Shown here: positions 1 through 7,911 of the stretch, piece by piece
Layout: every line of letters begins with the position of its first letter
How positions within the stretch are numbered: the stretch's first letter is position 1
Translations under genes and position numbers: made by a program
Notes under the pieces: generated by a model
What the model was told of the DNA's origin: nothing
Databases searched by the model: none
Seen by the model: the letters and a program-made list of their open reading frames with translations, nothing else
Source: Larix sibirica
Taxonomy: Eukaryota > Streptophyta > Pinopsida > Pinales > Pinaceae
NCBI GenBank assembly: GCA_004151065.3
Contig: NWUY0304096221.1
Location: forward strand, 1 to 14,470
DNA length: 14,470 nucleotides
Direction: 5' to 3'

Positions 1-1881
1 CATAAAGTATTCGGTCTGATTGGACCATTTGTACACATTCAAATTCCGATTGATATGTTTATCCGTTCGAATAATAGAATGGTTGAACCATTCTCTCTGA
101 CTTTTTCTCCAACTGGATGAATGCCGGTCAATTGTATTTTTCGTTACATTATTCAAACTTTCATTTGCTATCCAATTTGTTCGAATTTGATCCTTTAAAT
201 TGCGACTTAACCTGCTCATAAAATAGAATCTATTGAATGCATTTTCTGAATACCCGGCAATCTTATACCGAATTGATTCATACCAATTGAAAGCTTCAGT
301 TCTATAATCGTTAAGAGGGGTTCCTATCTCCAAGCGATTTTTGGAATTGATTTGGCTTAATTCTTTGTCGATTATTTGATCTAAATATTCATCCTCTTTA
401 TCAGTAATATTAAGGAGGACCCATAAAGATTTATTATTCAATTTCTCTCTGTGGTTAAAGATCCGATTCGATCTCAACGATCCATTCTTGTTGAGTTCAT
501 ATAATGGATTCATGTTATAATCAATATCAAAAGAAATTTGATAATGAACCTTACTAGGCTTAGTTATTGATAGAGTGAATTGATCTGTTATTTTCAGAAC
601 AATTTTTTTCGTTTTCAATCTAAAATTGTTGAGCCATATGTATTGTCCTTTGCTTTGATCACAGAATGCAGAAGATAGATTCCAAGGCAGAGTAAAATTC
701 CATTTTATAGATTGAATACAGTCGGATCGGTTCATATAACTTGGCTTTCTAAGAATAGTACATCCGGGATCTGATGAAATAGCACAATTCGAGGAAGGAT
801 TTTCAATTTCAAAATATGTTTTTATCTTCCATAGATCAACTATCCTATTCATTAATGAATAGGATTTTGAATTCCTTAAATCTTGGAAAAAAACATCTTG
901 TTGCCTTTTCAATAAGTTGAAATTTTTAATGGGCTTCTTAGTAGCACTAGGACCACCCATACACGGTTCATCTATTGGCAATATGTAAGAACAAAAATAA
1001 CGAATTGATTTTGTAAAATTATCAATGAATCTTTTCCTTTCCTTCAGAAAGGAATTCTCGTCCATATATCTTGGATCTTTTGTAAATAATTCTTTCGCCC
1101 AAGAGATTGGAGAATATTCTGAGAAACACTTTGAGGACAAATCTGATTCTTTTTTTGTTTGTTCTCTTTCAATAGAAGAAAGATCCCAAAGAATTGATCT
1201 TTCTCTTTGTTGCTCAATCTCTGTTTTATTTCTTGTGAATGGATCTTCACAAAGATCTTTTTCAGGTTCCCAATACTCATTTTCGGTTGAACTGAGAGTC
1301 GAATCGATCTTCGAATTAATATCTTTTTCATCCTTCTTCGAATGAGTTTCACTCGGTCCTTGATTCTCCGCGATCATCTCATCCTTCTTGTTAATGTTCC
1401 TGTCATATCCTGAATTGAAACTAATGGGATTGGAATGCTTTATGGATCGATTGTAAGATCTTTTCAATTGGAAAGACAGGAAAAGATGCGGAAATATAAA
1501 CCAATTTTTGTTTAAAGGTTTTAAATATTCTTCCGATGTTTCATTTCCGAGTTCCATAAAGTTTATATGTATAGGAAATAGTTTCATCAAACAGAAATTT
1601 TTTCTCTCGATCATACTACTTTTATGATTGACGTGATATATGAGGACCGAGAATGTAAGTACTACTACACCTTTTATCAAAAAATATGGATTTCTTTTAC
1701 GTAGATCGCGTAAAAGCAACGTACTGAGAATTCTAAGGTCAAAAAGCTTTATAAGGCGATCCCGAAGCGAAAAGATTTTAATGAAAAATCTCACCAAATT
1801 GGATTCGGCCCATGGATTGCATAGAAATTTATAACTTTGTATCTCTTCCCATTTTATTAGCCAGGATCTTCTTTTTTTCAT
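1..1881 (-). pseudogene. ycf2: partial duplicate of ycf2, 5' end (codons 1-627), open at left edge
   Basis: Reading from the ATG at 1881 to base 1 gives 627 codons without a stop, matching the first 627 residues of the full ycf2 at 7912-14175. Only three bases differ: 1318 (silent), 1543 (Lys113 to Asn) and 1870 (silent). It keeps the N-terminal hydrophobic segment near residues 64-84 but, within the window, has none of the AAA-like region (residues about 1400-1560 of the full protein). The frame is still open at the window edge, so I cannot say where it ends or whether a stop follows. It is called a pseudogene because a complete copy exists nearby and this one has different upstream DNA; a translated truncated protein cannot be excluded. 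Upstream on the same strand lie an rRNA-type promoter and trnV-GAC, not the native ycf2 flank. Confidence 0.85.
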
Positions 1882-1894
1882 TTATTTTTTACCC
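1..1894. repeat. long direct repeat, copy A (5' ycf2)
   Basis: This stretch aligns without gaps to 12295-14188 at a constant offset of 12294, with three substitutions in 1894 bases. The match includes 13 bases upstream of the ycf2 start codon and stops at 1894/14188, where copy A reads c-aattacag and copy B turns into a C/T-rich tract. The left end of the repeat is not reached in the window. Confidence 0.97.
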
Positions 1895-2101
1895 CAATTA
1901 CAGGGAGAATGAATCTAATTCAATACCATGAAAAAGAAAGAGTTCGTGTAAATGAAACGAGCGAGCCTCTGGAGTGAAGAGAGCTATAATATTCAAAACA
2001 TAAATTTGTTTGATGGAAGGGCTCACATACATTTAGAATTGTTTTTAGGCATAACTTGAACTTGTATTCATTCGCTTCATATCGGCCCGGAGCTCACTTC
2101 C
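1895..2101. other. spacer with rrn16 leader remnant and rearrangement junction
   Basis: Read on the minus strand, about 2101 down to 2036 resembles the leader that follows the plastid 16S rRNA promoter: an inverted GAGCTC...-type GC-rich patch, then a tract ending in tatgcctaaaaacaattct. After about 2035 the similarity to rrn16 leaders that I remember stops. The roughly 140 bases from 2035 to 1895 match nothing I recognise and contain no convincing ORF or RNA gene. They end at the duplicated ycf2 5' end. No 16S rRNA sequence is visible. Confidence 0.6.
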
Positions 2102-2198
2102 AGTATAGCCATCCATACCCTATCATGTAAATACCACGGGCCTCCTACGATACGAAGATTCATAAAATAAAAAAAAAAATAGATAGAAGGGCTCACAT
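2012..2198. repeat. pair of 17-bp direct repeats, 170 bp apart
   Basis: gatggaagggctcacat at 2012-2028 and gatagaagggctcacat at 2182-2198 differ at one base. One copy sits just past the point where the rrn16 leader similarity ends; the other lies between the promoter and the 3' end of trnV. The last ten bases of a related motif recur at 3437-3446. The pair may mark a local duplication connected with the rearrangement; that part is inference. Confidence 0.6.
2102..2131 (-). promoter_or_regulatory. rrn16-type PEP promoter (P1-like), now facing the ycf2 fragment
   Basis: On the minus strand there is a -35 box TTTACA (2126-2131), an 18-base spacer and a -10 box TATACT (2102-2107), with the block atggatggc directly before the -10. 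The plastid rRNA operon P1 promoter has the same arrangement (TTGACR, 18 bases, TATATT, with the same ggatggc). It is placed as expected, downstream of trnV on the same strand. A bacterial-type plastid RNA polymerase (PEP) would start just left of 2102 and run toward the ycf2 duplicate. Activity is inferred from the boxes only. Confidence 0.7.
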
Positions 2199-2204
2199 TA
2201 GGTT

Positions 2205-2276
2205 TAGGGATAATCAGGCTCGAACTGATGACTTCCACCACGTCAAGGTGATACTCTACCGCTGAGTTATATCCCT
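2205..2276 (-). tRNA. trnV-GAC: tRNA-Val (GAC)
   Basis: The minus strand folds as a 72-nt tRNA: acceptor strands AGGGATA and TATCCCT with discriminator A at 2205, D-arm with AGCGGTAGA, anticodon GAC in the loop of accTTGACGTggt, and a T-arm with TTCGAGC between ATCAG and CTGAT. CCA is not encoded, as usual in plastids. There is no intron. In land plants this gene lies upstream of and in line with the 16S rRNA gene and divergent from 3'-rps12; the relation to rps12 is kept here, but the 16S gene is not next. Confidence 0.97.
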
Positions 2277-3400
2277 TCCCTACCCTCATCTGGAAAGAGA
2301 ACTGACTTATGAATAATAACTTACCAAAGGGTCGATAGACTCAACACCACTATCCCACTATTTGATCTCGAACAACTTGAAGCCAGACCTTCCTTCTTTT
2401 CACACTACTACGAAAAGAAAGAATGAGAAAGAAAAGACTAGATACTTTTCTGAGTCAATTCTATCGAAAATAGTATTTCCTACTGATTCGAATCATAACA
2501 TATGGTCCCGTAAAATCGGTAATATTTTACCTATCTTGATCAAGAAAGTTTTACATTAACATGAAAAATATTTTGTTCAGCATGTTTGATCCGATCTAGC
2601 ACTAGTGCGTGCGAAAAGGACTTAATATTGTTTGGAAAAACAAGGAGAACAGGATCGAGTAAAGATTATACGGAGATGATACGGATCAAATTGTTCTTCT
2701 TGCACCAAGGATATTACCGTTTCCGAAAAATAAGATCTACTTTTATATCTTTTATATCTCTTTCCATTCAAAAGTTTCGATGTTTTTCCACTTCGAGACC
2801 CCAAAAATGAACAAATTCCTTTTCTCAGGAACACGTACGGGATCCATCATTACAGAACAGAAAAGAGAAGACCCTATGCTATGCAACCGTTAACTACTTA
2901 ATATAAATACATTTACATCCTACCGGAACATAATTTGTAACTAGCATCGCTATCCTCTTGCCTAGCGGGCAAATATTGACTTCCCTAGATGGAAATACTT
3001 CTGAATCTGGATCGATGTGAGAGTACAACTACATTTCCAAAATGCATGTTGTCTCTTCGGAACAGATTGACCCCTTCGCTCTCTCGTGGTACAATCCTCT
3101 TCCCGCTGAGCCCTTACTTTTTTTTCCACCGATCCACAGAAACAAGATATAGGACTGATGCCAGCAGTTCATCATAGGAGAAAAGACTCACCGAGCGAGA
3201 TCATTGACTAATCAGATAAAAAGGAACTTCCTTTTCCGTATACTTTCTCTGGCCATATCGATTGCTATTTGCGGGCCTTACACAGTCGATCATATCTCAT
3301 ATAGATATGGATATATATCTCTTCAACATAGGTCATCGAAATGATCTTGGACAACCCCAACCAAAGCACGAAAGCCAAGATCTTTCATTAAATTGATTCC
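2277..3400. other. trnV - 3'-rps12 intergenic spacer, no gene seen
   Basis: About 1.1 kb without a credible gene. Short frames of 60-75 codons occur on both strands but resemble no plastid protein I know, and several overlap on opposite strands. The part around 3050-3215 (block beginning near ttcggaacagattgacccc and continuing past gatgccagcagttcatcat) looks like sequence I remember from the same spacer in angiosperm inverted repeats, so it may be conserved non-coding DNA; this is from memory, without an alignment. Confidence 0.55.
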
Positions 3401-3868
3401 TGTTCGAATTCGAACAGTGTCTAACCACATGGATAAGCTCACATTAACCCGTCAATTTCGAATCCAATTTGTGATTTGGAGGAATGATATATCGAGATAT
3501 CAAGAAGGAATTAGCATGTAATAATGTCGATTCATACAAAAGAGTATTTTTTCAGACGCTATACTTATAGGATGGGAATAGAGAAGGAATAAGAAATCCC
3601 GAAGATTTTGCATAATCTTAAAAAAAAAAAGAAAAAAAGATGATTCATTAGTGTTTGGTTAGAACACGAAAACGTGTTTTACTGAATTGGTTCCAGTTAC
3701 TCTTTGAGACATAATGCATGAAGGAAGGGAATATGAATATTCTCGAACAACGAAAAAAATCCAATTTATCCTACTTCGAAAGAATCGAACGAGAAGCCGT
3801 ATGAGGTGCAAATCTCATGTACGGTTTTGTAGAGTGACAGTGAAGACAACTTATCTGTCAACTTTTCC
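3401..3868 (+). other. rps12: 3' half of the trans-spliced group II intron 1 of rps12
   Basis: Directly before exon 2 lies a classical group II domain V at 3794-3827: aagccgtatgaggt, loop gcaaa, then ctcatgtacggttt, a 34-nt hairpin. A domain VI stem follows, from tgacag (3835-3840) and ctgtca (3855-3860). The intron ends at 3868 and exon 2 starts at 3869. The left limit of the intron half is not visible and 3401 is only approximate. A small perfect hairpin at 3663-3678 (aacacg, loop aaaa, cgtgtt) may belong to an upstream domain. The 5' half, with exon 1, is encoded elsewhere in the plastome, and the two RNAs must pair for trans-splicing. Confidence 0.75.
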
Positions 3869-4669
3869 ACTATCACCCCCAAAAAACCAAACTCTGCCTT
3901 ACGTAAAGTTGCCAGAGTACGATTAACCTCTGGATTTGAAATAACTGCTTATATACCTGGTATTGACCATAATTTACAAGAACATTCTGTAGTATTAGTA
4001 AGAGGAGGAAGGGTTAAAGATTTACCCGGTGTGAGATATCACATTGTTCGAGGAACCCTAGATGCTGCCGAAGTAAAAGATCGTCAACAAGGGCGTTCTA
4101 GTGCGTTGTATATTCTTACTTATCTAAGACTTGTATCATTTCATGATGATGCCATGTGAATTGCTAGGAACATGTGAAGTATATGGCTAACCTAAGAACG
4201 AACGTTTTGTAAGGGGACTAGAGCAGGCTACCGTAAAACAAACGATCTTCTTTTTCTAGGAGATTTGGAACTATTATATGTCTAAGGTTTAATATCGAAA
4301 TCATTTTCGAAGTTTTCCCTGATTGTTTCAACAGAAAATTTTAAATACCTTGACCTTTTTAGAACAGGTTCGAGTCAAATAGCAATGATTTGAAACACTT
4401 TTTTTATACACTATTTTGTAAACCTAAGGACTTGATCGTATAGATATGTAAAATACAGGATTTCCAATCATAGCAAAAGAAAGAAAGGGAACGGATACTC
4501 AATCGAGAGTGAGTAAACAGAATTATATGCATAAAGAATATATCTCATCTATGCAGATATAATCATGTGGAAAGCCGTATTCGACGAAAGTCGTATGTAC
4601 GGTTTGGAGGGAGATCTTTCATACCTTTAGAGATCCACCCTACAATATGGAGTCAAAAAGCCAAAATAA
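3869..4669 (+). CDS. rps12: ribosomal protein S12, exons 2 and 3 (3' part of trans-spliced gene)
   Basis: Ribosomal protein S12 sits at the decoding centre of the 30S subunit. Exon 2 is 3869-4100 (232 nt) and exon 3 is 4644-4669 (26 nt). These are the standard lengths, and with the usual 114-nt exon 1 encoded elsewhere they give a 123-residue protein. Exon 2 starts [20 protein letters not shown] and keeps [21 protein letters not shown]. Exon 3 completes SKYGVKKPK and the TAA, with the Lys116 codon split by the intron. Oddities: Asp71 (gac, 3965) where plastid and bacterial S12 have Gly before HNLQEHS; Ala105 (gcc, 4067), which C-to-U editing would turn into the usual Val; and Glu106 (gaa, 4070) in place of Gly before VKDR. 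The Gly changes look like G-to-A transitions that C-to-U editing cannot correct. Probably cotranscribed with rps7. Confidence 0.95.
4101..4643 (+). other. rps12: cis-spliced group II intron 2 of rps12
   Basis: The intron is 543 bp. It starts GTGCG, the group II 5' consensus, and ends ...ccctac. Domain V is at 4572-4605 (aagccgtattcgac, loop gaaa, gtcgtatgtacggttt). Length and position match the standard rps12 intron 2. The exon 2 frame runs 19 codons into it before a stop, so splicing is needed. No intron-encoded maturase is present. Confidence 0.92.
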
Positions 4670-4721
4670 ATGATTTATTTTCAGCCTTTATGAAATAGAT
4701 TCTTCAACCTTTTTCACACTC

Positions 4722-5189
4722 ATGTCACGGCGAAGTACTGCAGAAAAAAAAACTGCAAAATCCGATCCTATTTATCATAATCGATTAGTTAACATGGTGG
4801 TTAACCGTATTCTTAAAAACGGGAAAAAATCATTGGCTTATCGAATTCTTTATCGAGCCATCAAAAATATTCAACAAAAGACAGAGAAAAATCCACTATC
4901 TGTTCTACGCCAAGCAATACGTAGAGTAACTCCCAATGTCACAGTAAAAGCAAGACGTGTGGGTGGATCAACTTATCGAGTTCCCATCGAGATAAGATCT
5001 ACACAAGGAAAAGTACTTGCCATTCGTTGGTTATTAGGGGCATCTCGAAAACGTCCGGGTCGAAATATGGATTTCAAATTGAGTCACGAATTAATGGATG
5101 CTGCCAGAGGGAATGGCAATGCTATACGCAAAAAGGAAGAGACCCATAGAATGGCAGAGGCCAATAGAGCTTTTGCACATTTCCGTTAA
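4722..5189 (+). CDS. rps7: 30S ribosomal protein S7
   Basis: A 155-residue protein, the normal plastid length. S7 nucleates assembly of the 30S head by binding the 3' domain of 16S rRNA and lies near the E site. The N-terminus [20 protein letters not shown], the core [15 protein letters not shown] and [20 protein letters not shown], and the C-terminus [17 protein letters not shown] are typical of plastid S7. The ATG at 4722 gives the canonical start. No Shine-Dalgarno sequence stands before it (the 20 bases upstream are pyrimidine-rich), which is common for plastid mRNAs. It starts 52 bp after the rps12 stop on the same strand, and land plants transcribe 3'-rps12 and rps7 together. Frame and conserved positions are undamaged. 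Confidence 0.98.
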   Translation: MSRRSTAEKKTAKSDPIYHNRLVNMVVNRILKNGKKSLAYRILYRAIKNIQQKTEKNPLSVLRQAIRRVTPNVTVKARRVGGSTYRVPIEIRSTQGKVLAIRWLLGASRKRPGRNMDFKLSHELMDAARGNGNAIRKKEETHRMAEANRAFAHFR

Positions 5190-5501
5190 TTAATAAAAAG
5201 GATCGAGCGAGATCTACCTATCTATATAGTTGATTTACATATCCTGATAAATTAGAAATTGATTCCCGTTCGGATCGGGATGGATCCATTTTATCGGAAC
5301 AAAAGAGAAAAAAGAAGAAGGAACATAAATCATAGATAGATCAACTAAGTCCTCTTGGGAAGGCTTCCTTAAGGAATAAGGAGATAGATTATGGAGGAAT
5401 ATTCGATCCTATTCATGAGGATTATGTAAATCTCCTATTCCGAAAATTGGAAGTTGGAGCATATTTCTACTCTTTCAGAGATTGAATGAAATTACTAATT
5501 C
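5190..5501. other. rps7 - ndhB spacer, former ndhB leader
   Basis: No gene is seen. The last 80 bases (from about 5425, taaatctcctattccg onward) resemble the 5' leader of ndhB that I remember from angiosperms, in keeping with the pseudogene that follows. A weak 5-bp stem (5264-5268 with 5276-5280, tcccg/cggga) lies 75 bp after rps7 and a 12-bp palindrome ttccttaaggaa occurs near 5366. Neither is a convincing terminator. Confidence 0.5.
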
Positions 5502-6835
5502 ATGATCTGGCATGTACAAAGTGAAAACTTCATTTTCAATTATACCCTGAGATCATTTGAAAGAGTTTCATTTGCTTTTCTTCCATGGAAGTTATCTTTC
5601 CCCGGCCAGAATGTATCCTGATTCTCGGCCTAATTCTTGATGATCAATTTAATCCCTGATCAAGAAGATATAGCTTGGTCCTATTTCATCTCTTAAAAAG
5701 TTTAGTAATAAGCATAGCGGTCTTATCATTTCGATGGAGAGAAGAACCTATTATCAGCTCTTTGGGTCATTTCCGAACGAACAATTGAAACGAAACGAAA
5801 TATTTCAATTCATCAATTTACTACGTTAACTCTATGTGTTCCTCTATCCGTGGAGTACATTCAATGTACAGAAATGGCTATAACAGAGTTTCTTTTATTC
5901 ATATTAACAGCTGCTCTAGGAGGAATGTTTTTACGTGGTGCTAATGGCTTGATAGCTTCAGAATGTTTCAGTTCATGTTCTTATCTATTATATTGATATA
6001 CTAAGAGAGATGTACGCTCCAACCCAATGAGGCTACTATGAAATATTTACTTATGGGTGGGGCAAGTTTTTCCATTCTGGTCTATGGTCTTTCTTGGCTA
6101 TATGGTCTATCCGGGGGAGAGATTGAGCTTCAATAAATAGTAAATGGTCTAATAGATACACAAATTTAGAACTCTCCAGGAATTTGGATTGCTCTTATAT
6201 CCATAACTGTAGGAATTGGATTCGAACTTTCTCCAGTTCCTTTACATCAATGGACCCTTTACGTATATGAAGGAGTGCGATTCGTTCTACAAATTATTAC
6301 CTCTATAATAAAATAGAGTGAATAGATATCTTTCTTTTTTATCAATTTTTATATCTCTCAAAACTCTATGGACATGTGGAAAAGATAAAGAAAAGGACTG
6401 TTATCCCTACCCCCACTCGGACCAAGACATCACTTTTACCGAAAAAAAGGTTTTTTCAAATATTTTTTGTCAAAATAACAATTAAGGTAAAGCAAGGTCA
6501 GAAACAACTAATATCTTTGAATTAACAAAGAGATTTTGTAAGAGGGATTGGTAATACTTTCTATTGATTGAATAGATTTGGTCTTATACATACATACGCG
6601 AGGAAAGTAATAAAAAAGGAATCAGATAATTATGTTATTCCTTCTTTATCACTTAGGAACCGTGCGAGATTCGAGTCCCATGCACGGTTCTGAATGAGAG
6701 AAAGGAGTGAGGGATCCTCCTTTCAACAACTCTCCCATTCCAGTCGTTGCTTTTCTTTCGCTCCGAAAATAGCTGCTCCAGCCGCTTGAATCGAATCTTC
6801 GATGTTCGTTCCTATCTTCATCGAACGAACGCATG
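5502..6835 (+). pseudogene. ndhB: ndhB pseudogene (NDH complex subunit 2), frameshifted, 3' truncated
   Basis: Intact ndhB encodes a roughly 510-residue membrane subunit of the thylakoid NDH complex, in two exons split by a group II intron. The old start ATGATCTGGCATGTACAAAG is at 5502, but the frame meets TGA within about 45 codons. ndhB-like peptides then continue in changing frames: PECILI and FGLILD near 5610, [13 protein letters not shown] near 5870, [18 protein letters not shown] from about 6025, and [13 protein letters not shown] near 6100 followed by a stop. Exon 1 fades near 6410. An intron remnant follows, then exon 2 sequence (PVVAFLS...) from about 6733 that is lost after about 6835; most of exon 2 (normally about 750 nt) is missing. 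It is non-functional beyond doubt. Its position between rps7 and trnL-CAA is the ancestral one. Confidence 0.93.
6410..6732 (+). other. ndhB: remnant of the ndhB group II intron with intact domain V
   Basis: Within the pseudogene, 6657-6690 still forms a full 34-nt group II domain V hairpin: gaaccgtgcgagat, loop, then gtcccatgcacggttc. The intron is about 0.32 kb instead of the usual 0.65-0.7 kb, so the 5' domains are largely deleted or eroded. The 5' splice site is not recognisable and the limits are approximate. Confidence 0.65.
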
Positions 6836-7139
6836 GCAATGGATATATATGCACATAGAGATCTATCTATTGAAATATGGATATCTGGCCGCTCCGTTCT
6901 ATTCAGGAATAGATATAATAGGATCGAACCTGTTCTTTACATATTGTTATTTGGTACCATATTAAATTCTTTAGGCTTCTATTAAATCGAAAAAGAAAAG
7001 ATGTTCAGTCATCTTCTTTATGTATATGAAATATCCTCCAAATAATGAAAGTAAAAAGAAAAATAATTGGATTCTATATTATGAACCTATACGACCGATC
7101 GATATCAATACTCCAATACGCTATCTCTTACATATATTC
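6836..7139. other. spacer after the ndhB pseudogene, no gene seen
   Basis: About 300 bases where the rest of ndhB exon 2 should lie, but I recognise no ndhB peptide in any frame. AT-rich, with no tRNA fold and no sustained ORF. The patch 6890-6960 is less AT-rich and could be a remnant of something, but I cannot assign it. Confidence 0.45.
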
Positions 7140-7179
7140 TATATATATTGAACATATCGGGATATGTTCAATATATATA
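7140..7179. repeat. perfect 19-bp inverted repeat, 2-nt loop
   Basis: The arms 7140-7158 (tatatatattgaacatatc) and 7161-7179 are exact reverse complements around gg. As RNA or cruciform DNA it would form a long stable hairpin. It begins 77 bp before trnL-CAA. It might have ended ndhB transcripts or serve as a processing element, but no function is shown. Confidence 0.85.
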
Positions 7180-7180
7180 T

Positions 7181-7205
7181 GAATCCTATTCATGGAATAG
7201 GATTC
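7181..7205. repeat. perfect 11-bp inverted repeat directly after the first
   Basis: gaatcctattc (7181-7191), loop atg, gaataggattc (7195-7205). It starts one base after the preceding hairpin and ends 11 bases before the 5' end of trnL-CAA, so it may affect 5' processing or the start of transcription of the tRNA. This is inferred from position only. Confidence 0.8.
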
Positions 7206-7216
7206 ACTTTCGGGAT

Positions 7217-7297
7217 GCCTTGATGGTGAAATGGTAGACACGCGAGACTCAAAATCTCGTGCTTAATCGCGTGGAGGTTCGAGTCCTCTTCAAGGCA
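7217..7297 (+). tRNA. trnL-CAA: tRNA-Leu (CAA)
   Basis: An 81-nt class II tRNA with a long variable arm. Acceptor strands are GCCTTGA and TCAAGGC with discriminator A at 7297. The anticodon stem-loop is gagactCAAaatctc with anticodon CAA, the variable arm follows (tgcttaatcgcgtg), and the T-arm is gaggttcgagtcctc. Opposed to ycf2 and in line with ndhB, as in other land-plant plastomes. Confidence 0.97.
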
Positions 7298-7911
7298 TAA
7301 AATTTATCATGCTTATTGAATGAGCAATCCAATGGCAAATCTCGTATGAGAATCTCTCAATAGACTGGGATAGATTTCCTTCGTATCTGTTGATACGAGG
7401 TATTCCGACAATTACCTACAAGTTAAAGCTGTTAGAATAGGACAGTGGATCACAGGCAGGATCTTGGCGATCTTCTCTATTTCATTTCCGAAATGGTCCA
7501 CCCTCGTATTATGAAGTATATTTCATTAAGGACACAGATTGAGAAGAATCTGTTAAGGTCTTGCAAGATACATAGATTGACCATATACCCCTCTCAAGAT
7601 CTTGCAAGATCCGGGGGTTGCAACCGAACCTAAACACTATATTTACGTTGGATCCTGTGACTCTAGTCCTTACCATGCTTACTCTTACATGGTCGAGATC
7701 TCGGAGTGAGAAACCTATCTTCAAATTAAAGATCTATCAAGTCTTTTTTTTTCCTCTAAATACTTACTATTCTTGGACAATACCAGGAAAGGATTTCTTA
7801 TAGGATCTTAAATCGGAGCATATGTAGAACTTCTCATTGGTTTCCACGACCCTACTGCCCGGTTCATTTTGTTTTACTTAATTCCATATTCCATTGCTCT
7901 TTCATCGATGA
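7298..7911. other. trnL-CAA - ycf2 spacer, no gene seen
   Basis: About 610 bp between the 3' ends of trnL (plus) and ycf2 (minus). Short frames of 60-70 codons on both strands overlap each other and match no known plastid protein; I see no ycf15-like sequence, which some angiosperms carry here. A motif tcttgcaagat occurs twice, at 7559-7569 and 7599-7609, the second within the perfect palindrome gatcttgcaagatc (7598-7611). No clear terminator stem is seen next to the ycf2 stop at 7912. Confidence 0.55.

Noticed and set aside
1025-1345. 106-codon plus-strand frame, repeated at 13319-13639
   Set aside because: It is antisense to the ycf2 frame in both repeat copies and so occurs twice only because the DNA is duplicated; composition is that of a shadow frame.
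2362-3177. Several 62-74 codon frames in the trnV-rps12 spacer, on both strands
   Set aside because: They overlap, resemble no plastid protein I recognise, and lack conserved starts or plausible leaders.
3714-3926. 70-codon plus-strand frame
   Set aside because: It runs through intron domains V and VI and into rps12 exon 2 in the wrong frame.
4101-4159. Continuation of the rps12 exon 2 frame for 19 codons into intron 2
   Set aside because: The GTGCG 5' splice site, exact 232-nt exon length and exon 3 after a domain V show normal splicing; the read-through tail is not conserved S12 sequence.
5264-5280. Stem tcccg/cggga as a terminator of rps7
   Set aside because: Only five base pairs with a seven-base loop; too weak to call.
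7559-7611. Repeated tcttgcaagat motif as an operator or attachment site
   Set aside because: Two short palindromic copies only, with no associated integrase, regulator or second boundary.
7298-7911. ycf15-like gene or other ORF between trnL-CAA and ycf2
   Set aside because: No ycf15 peptide is recognised, and the short frames on opposite strands overlap each other.
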